Below are positions 6,142-6,837 of a stretch of 6,837 nt of DNA, in pieces. A program made the translations under genes and the position numbers. Source of the stretch: Prolixibacteraceae bacterium (lineage in GTDB: Bacteria; Bacteroidota; Bacteroidia; Bacteroidales; Prolixibacteraceae). The DNA is taken from the NCBI GenBank assembly GCA_018399395.1, contig JAGYOI010000069.1, forward strand, positions 1 to 6,837, given 5' to 3'. Each line of letters starts with the position of its first letter. Position 1 is the first letter of the stretch. The notes under the pieces were generated by a model. That model saw nothing but the letters and a program-made list of their open reading frames with translations. It was not told the DNA's origin and searched no databases.

Positions 6142-6190
6142 TTTCTGCAAATATAAGGAAAAACAGAAACATAATAGCAATGATTATGTT
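6142..6190 (-). promoter_or_regulatory. AbiE operon promoter with two candidate operator repeats
   Basis: On the minus strand TATATTTG (6148-6155) is an exact Bacteroidota -7 box ending 18 nt before the AbiEi start, so the leader would be very short. ATTG (6178-6181) is a possible -33 element with a slightly long 22-nt spacer. Two inverted repeats cover these elements. TTTCTG/CAGAAA (6142-6147/6164-6169) brackets the -7 box. AACATAAT/ATTATGTT (6168-6175/6183-6190), perfect over 8 bp, has the -33 motif in its 7-nt loop. Paired operator repeats are the known mode of AbiEi autoregulation. Binding itself is inference. Confidence 0.55.
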
Positions 6191-6347
6191 TTTTTATTTT
6201 TTTGTATTGTGGGTTTGTTGTTTTACATACACCGAGGACAAGGAAAAAGGGATAGTAACCGATATAAACTGGCACCGGGTAAAAGAGAAAGAAAATCCGC
6301 CAGATGGAGGAGAGTATTTTTTGAGATATACAAATGATGTTGCTTGA
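6180..6347 (+). CDS. Small hydrophobic-N-terminus protein, unknown
   Basis: This 55-codon plus-strand frame starts ATG ATT ATG; a start at the second ATG (6186) gives 53 aa. The first ~16 residues are hydrophobic and aromatic (FFYFFVLWVCCF), like a secretion signal or a membrane anchor with two cysteines. The rest is charged and protein-like, with GIVTDINWHRVKEKE, then NPPDGGEYFLRYTND. I do not recognise a family. Supporting a real gene: the stop codon lies in the left arm of a hairpin that is followed by a T-tract, and the other frames here are not protein-like. Against it: the small size, no clear promoter or ribosome-binding site, and phenylalanine-rich runs that follow directly from a T-rich stretch. 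It is divergent from abiEi, and both ATGs fall in the proposed operator. It could be a remnant of a longer secreted protein. Confidence 0.4.
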   Translation: MIMFFYFFVLWVCCFTYTEDKEKGIVTDINWHRVKEKENPPDGGEYFLRYTNDVA

Positions 6348-6377
6348 TATTTTGGTCAGGCAACAAATCTATTTTTT
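6339..6377 (+). terminator. Candidate terminator of the small plus-strand frame
   Basis: GTTGCTTGA (6339-6347) pairs with TCAGGCAAC (6356-6364) over 9 bp, one a wobble, around an 8-nt loop. Six T follow at 6372-6377 after a 7-nt gap, longer than ideal. The opposite strand has no T-run after the stem, so direction is plus. The TGA stop of the small frame is the last three bases of the left arm. Confidence 0.45.
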
Positions 6378-6447
6378 CTCAAATTTTGTGAAAGACGGGT
6401 TTTGCCGAATGCTTACTGTTTTCTGTATTGAAATATTAATTGTGTTT

Positions 6448-6837
6448 TTATTCTGTATAATACTTGTAGAATAGTGGAAGGGTTTCAATACCCTGTAAGA
6501 AATTCTCAAGCGGAAAATTTTCATTGGGCGAATGAATGGCATCCGATTCGAGTCCAAAGCCCATTAAAATGGATTTGATACCCAGCACTTGTTCAAAGGT
6601 TGAAATAATTGGGATACTTCCTCCGCTACGTACAGGTACGGGGTTTTTCCCGTAAGTGTCGTTTAAAGCTTTTTCGGCTGCAATGTATGCCGGGTGGTCA
6701 ATAGGACAAACATATCCTTGTCCGCCATGCAACTCTTCAACTTTAACCTTGACCGATTTTGGGGCGATACTTTTAAAGTAGTCTTCAAATAGTTTGTTTA
6801 TTTCTTTATAATCCTGATTGGGTACCAACCTGGTCGA
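6448..6837 (-). CDS. M20 family metallopeptidase (dipeptidase), C-terminal part
   Basis: Only the last 129 residues are in the window; the frame is still open at the right edge (it begins STRLVPNQ), so the gene continues outside. A TTG at 6828 is internal, not a start. The fragment shows the end of the dimerisation (lid) domain with the family-typical RLVPNQ. It then returns to the catalytic domain: RSGGSIPI, LMGFGL, and IHSPNE, whose histidine (codon 6532-6534) is a metal ligand in M20 enzymes. The C-terminus (GIETLPLFYKYYTE) is a normal family ending. Members are cytosolic zinc-dependent peptidases that release amino acids from di- and tripeptides or cleave N-acyl bonds; the match is closest to the dipeptidase branch. 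The exact substrate is unknown. No strong terminator is visible in the ~100 bp downstream. Confidence 0.9.
   Translation of the reverse strand, partial: STRLVPNQDYKEINKLFEDYFKSIAPKSVKVKVEELHGGQGYVCPIDHPAYIAAEKALNDTYGKNPVPVRSGGSIPIISTFEQVLGIKSILMGFGLESDAIHSPNENFPLENFLQGIETLPLFYKYYTE

Noticed and set aside
6131..6337. 68-aa plus-strand frame overlapping the small gene candidate
   Set aside because: The alternative frame at 6180-6347 gives a far more protein-like C-terminal half and ends at a terminator-like hairpin; this one ends in a random basic stretch.
6369..6557. 62-aa minus-strand frame at the peptidase 3' end
   Set aside because: It overlaps the M20 coding sequence in another frame and continues into AT-rich intergenic DNA; no support.
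1..6837. CRISPR array, tRNA, rRNA, transposase or integrase
   Set aside because: No regularly spaced direct repeats, no cloverleaf with a T-loop signature, and no such protein domains were seen.

Overview
The window looks like a piece of an AT-rich Bacteroidota chromosome, probably a free-living marine or sediment lineage. The pointers are a full-length type III glutamine synthetase of the size usual in that phylum, promoter-like TAnnTTTG (-7) boxes ahead of genes, no visible Shine-Dalgarno sequences, and typical Bacteroidota gene families. Placement below phylum (for example Marinilabiliales/Prolixibacteraceae) is only an impression.

Layout, left to right. Bases 1-455 hold no gene. They contain a copy of a dispersed intergenic repeat, into which a ~165-bp element with 28-bp imperfect terminal inverted repeats appears to have inserted, followed by short hairpins. 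A strong intrinsic terminator (456-493, minus strand) closes glnN (521-2707, minus). Upstream of glnN is a 220-bp AT-rich leader/promoter region, then a class I glutamine amidotransferase (2928-3626, minus). From 3627 to 4713 there is more than 1 kb without a credible gene. It holds a second, differently modified copy of the same repeat (3967-4116) and then a GC-richer patchwork of palindromes (4255-4660). Next comes a two-gene minus-strand operon, an AbiE-type toxin-antitoxin module: antitoxin/repressor AbiEi (5509-6129) first, nucleotidyltransferase toxin AbiEii (4714-5502) second, separated by 6 nt. Two short inverted repeats overlie its promoter. In the gap beyond it, on the plus strand, I see a 55-codon open frame (6180-6347) with a hydrophobic N-terminus, a protein-like C-terminal half and a terminator-like hairpin at its stop codon. 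The window ends in the C-terminal 129 residues of an M20-family metallopeptidase (6448-6837, minus), whose start lies outside.

How the parts relate. GlnN makes glutamine from glutamate and ammonia. The neighbouring amidotransferase belongs to a family that uses glutamine as amide donor, but the 220-bp gap with its own promoter candidates makes co-transcription uncertain. The AbiE pair should be self-regulating: AbiEi represses the operon and neutralises AbiEii. The small plus-strand frame begins inside the proposed operator, so it could be influenced by AbiEi. The intergenic DNA between the housekeeping genes and the AbiE module is unusually repeat-rich, consistent with an accessory insertion zone. 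I found no tRNA, rRNA, CRISPR array or transposase.
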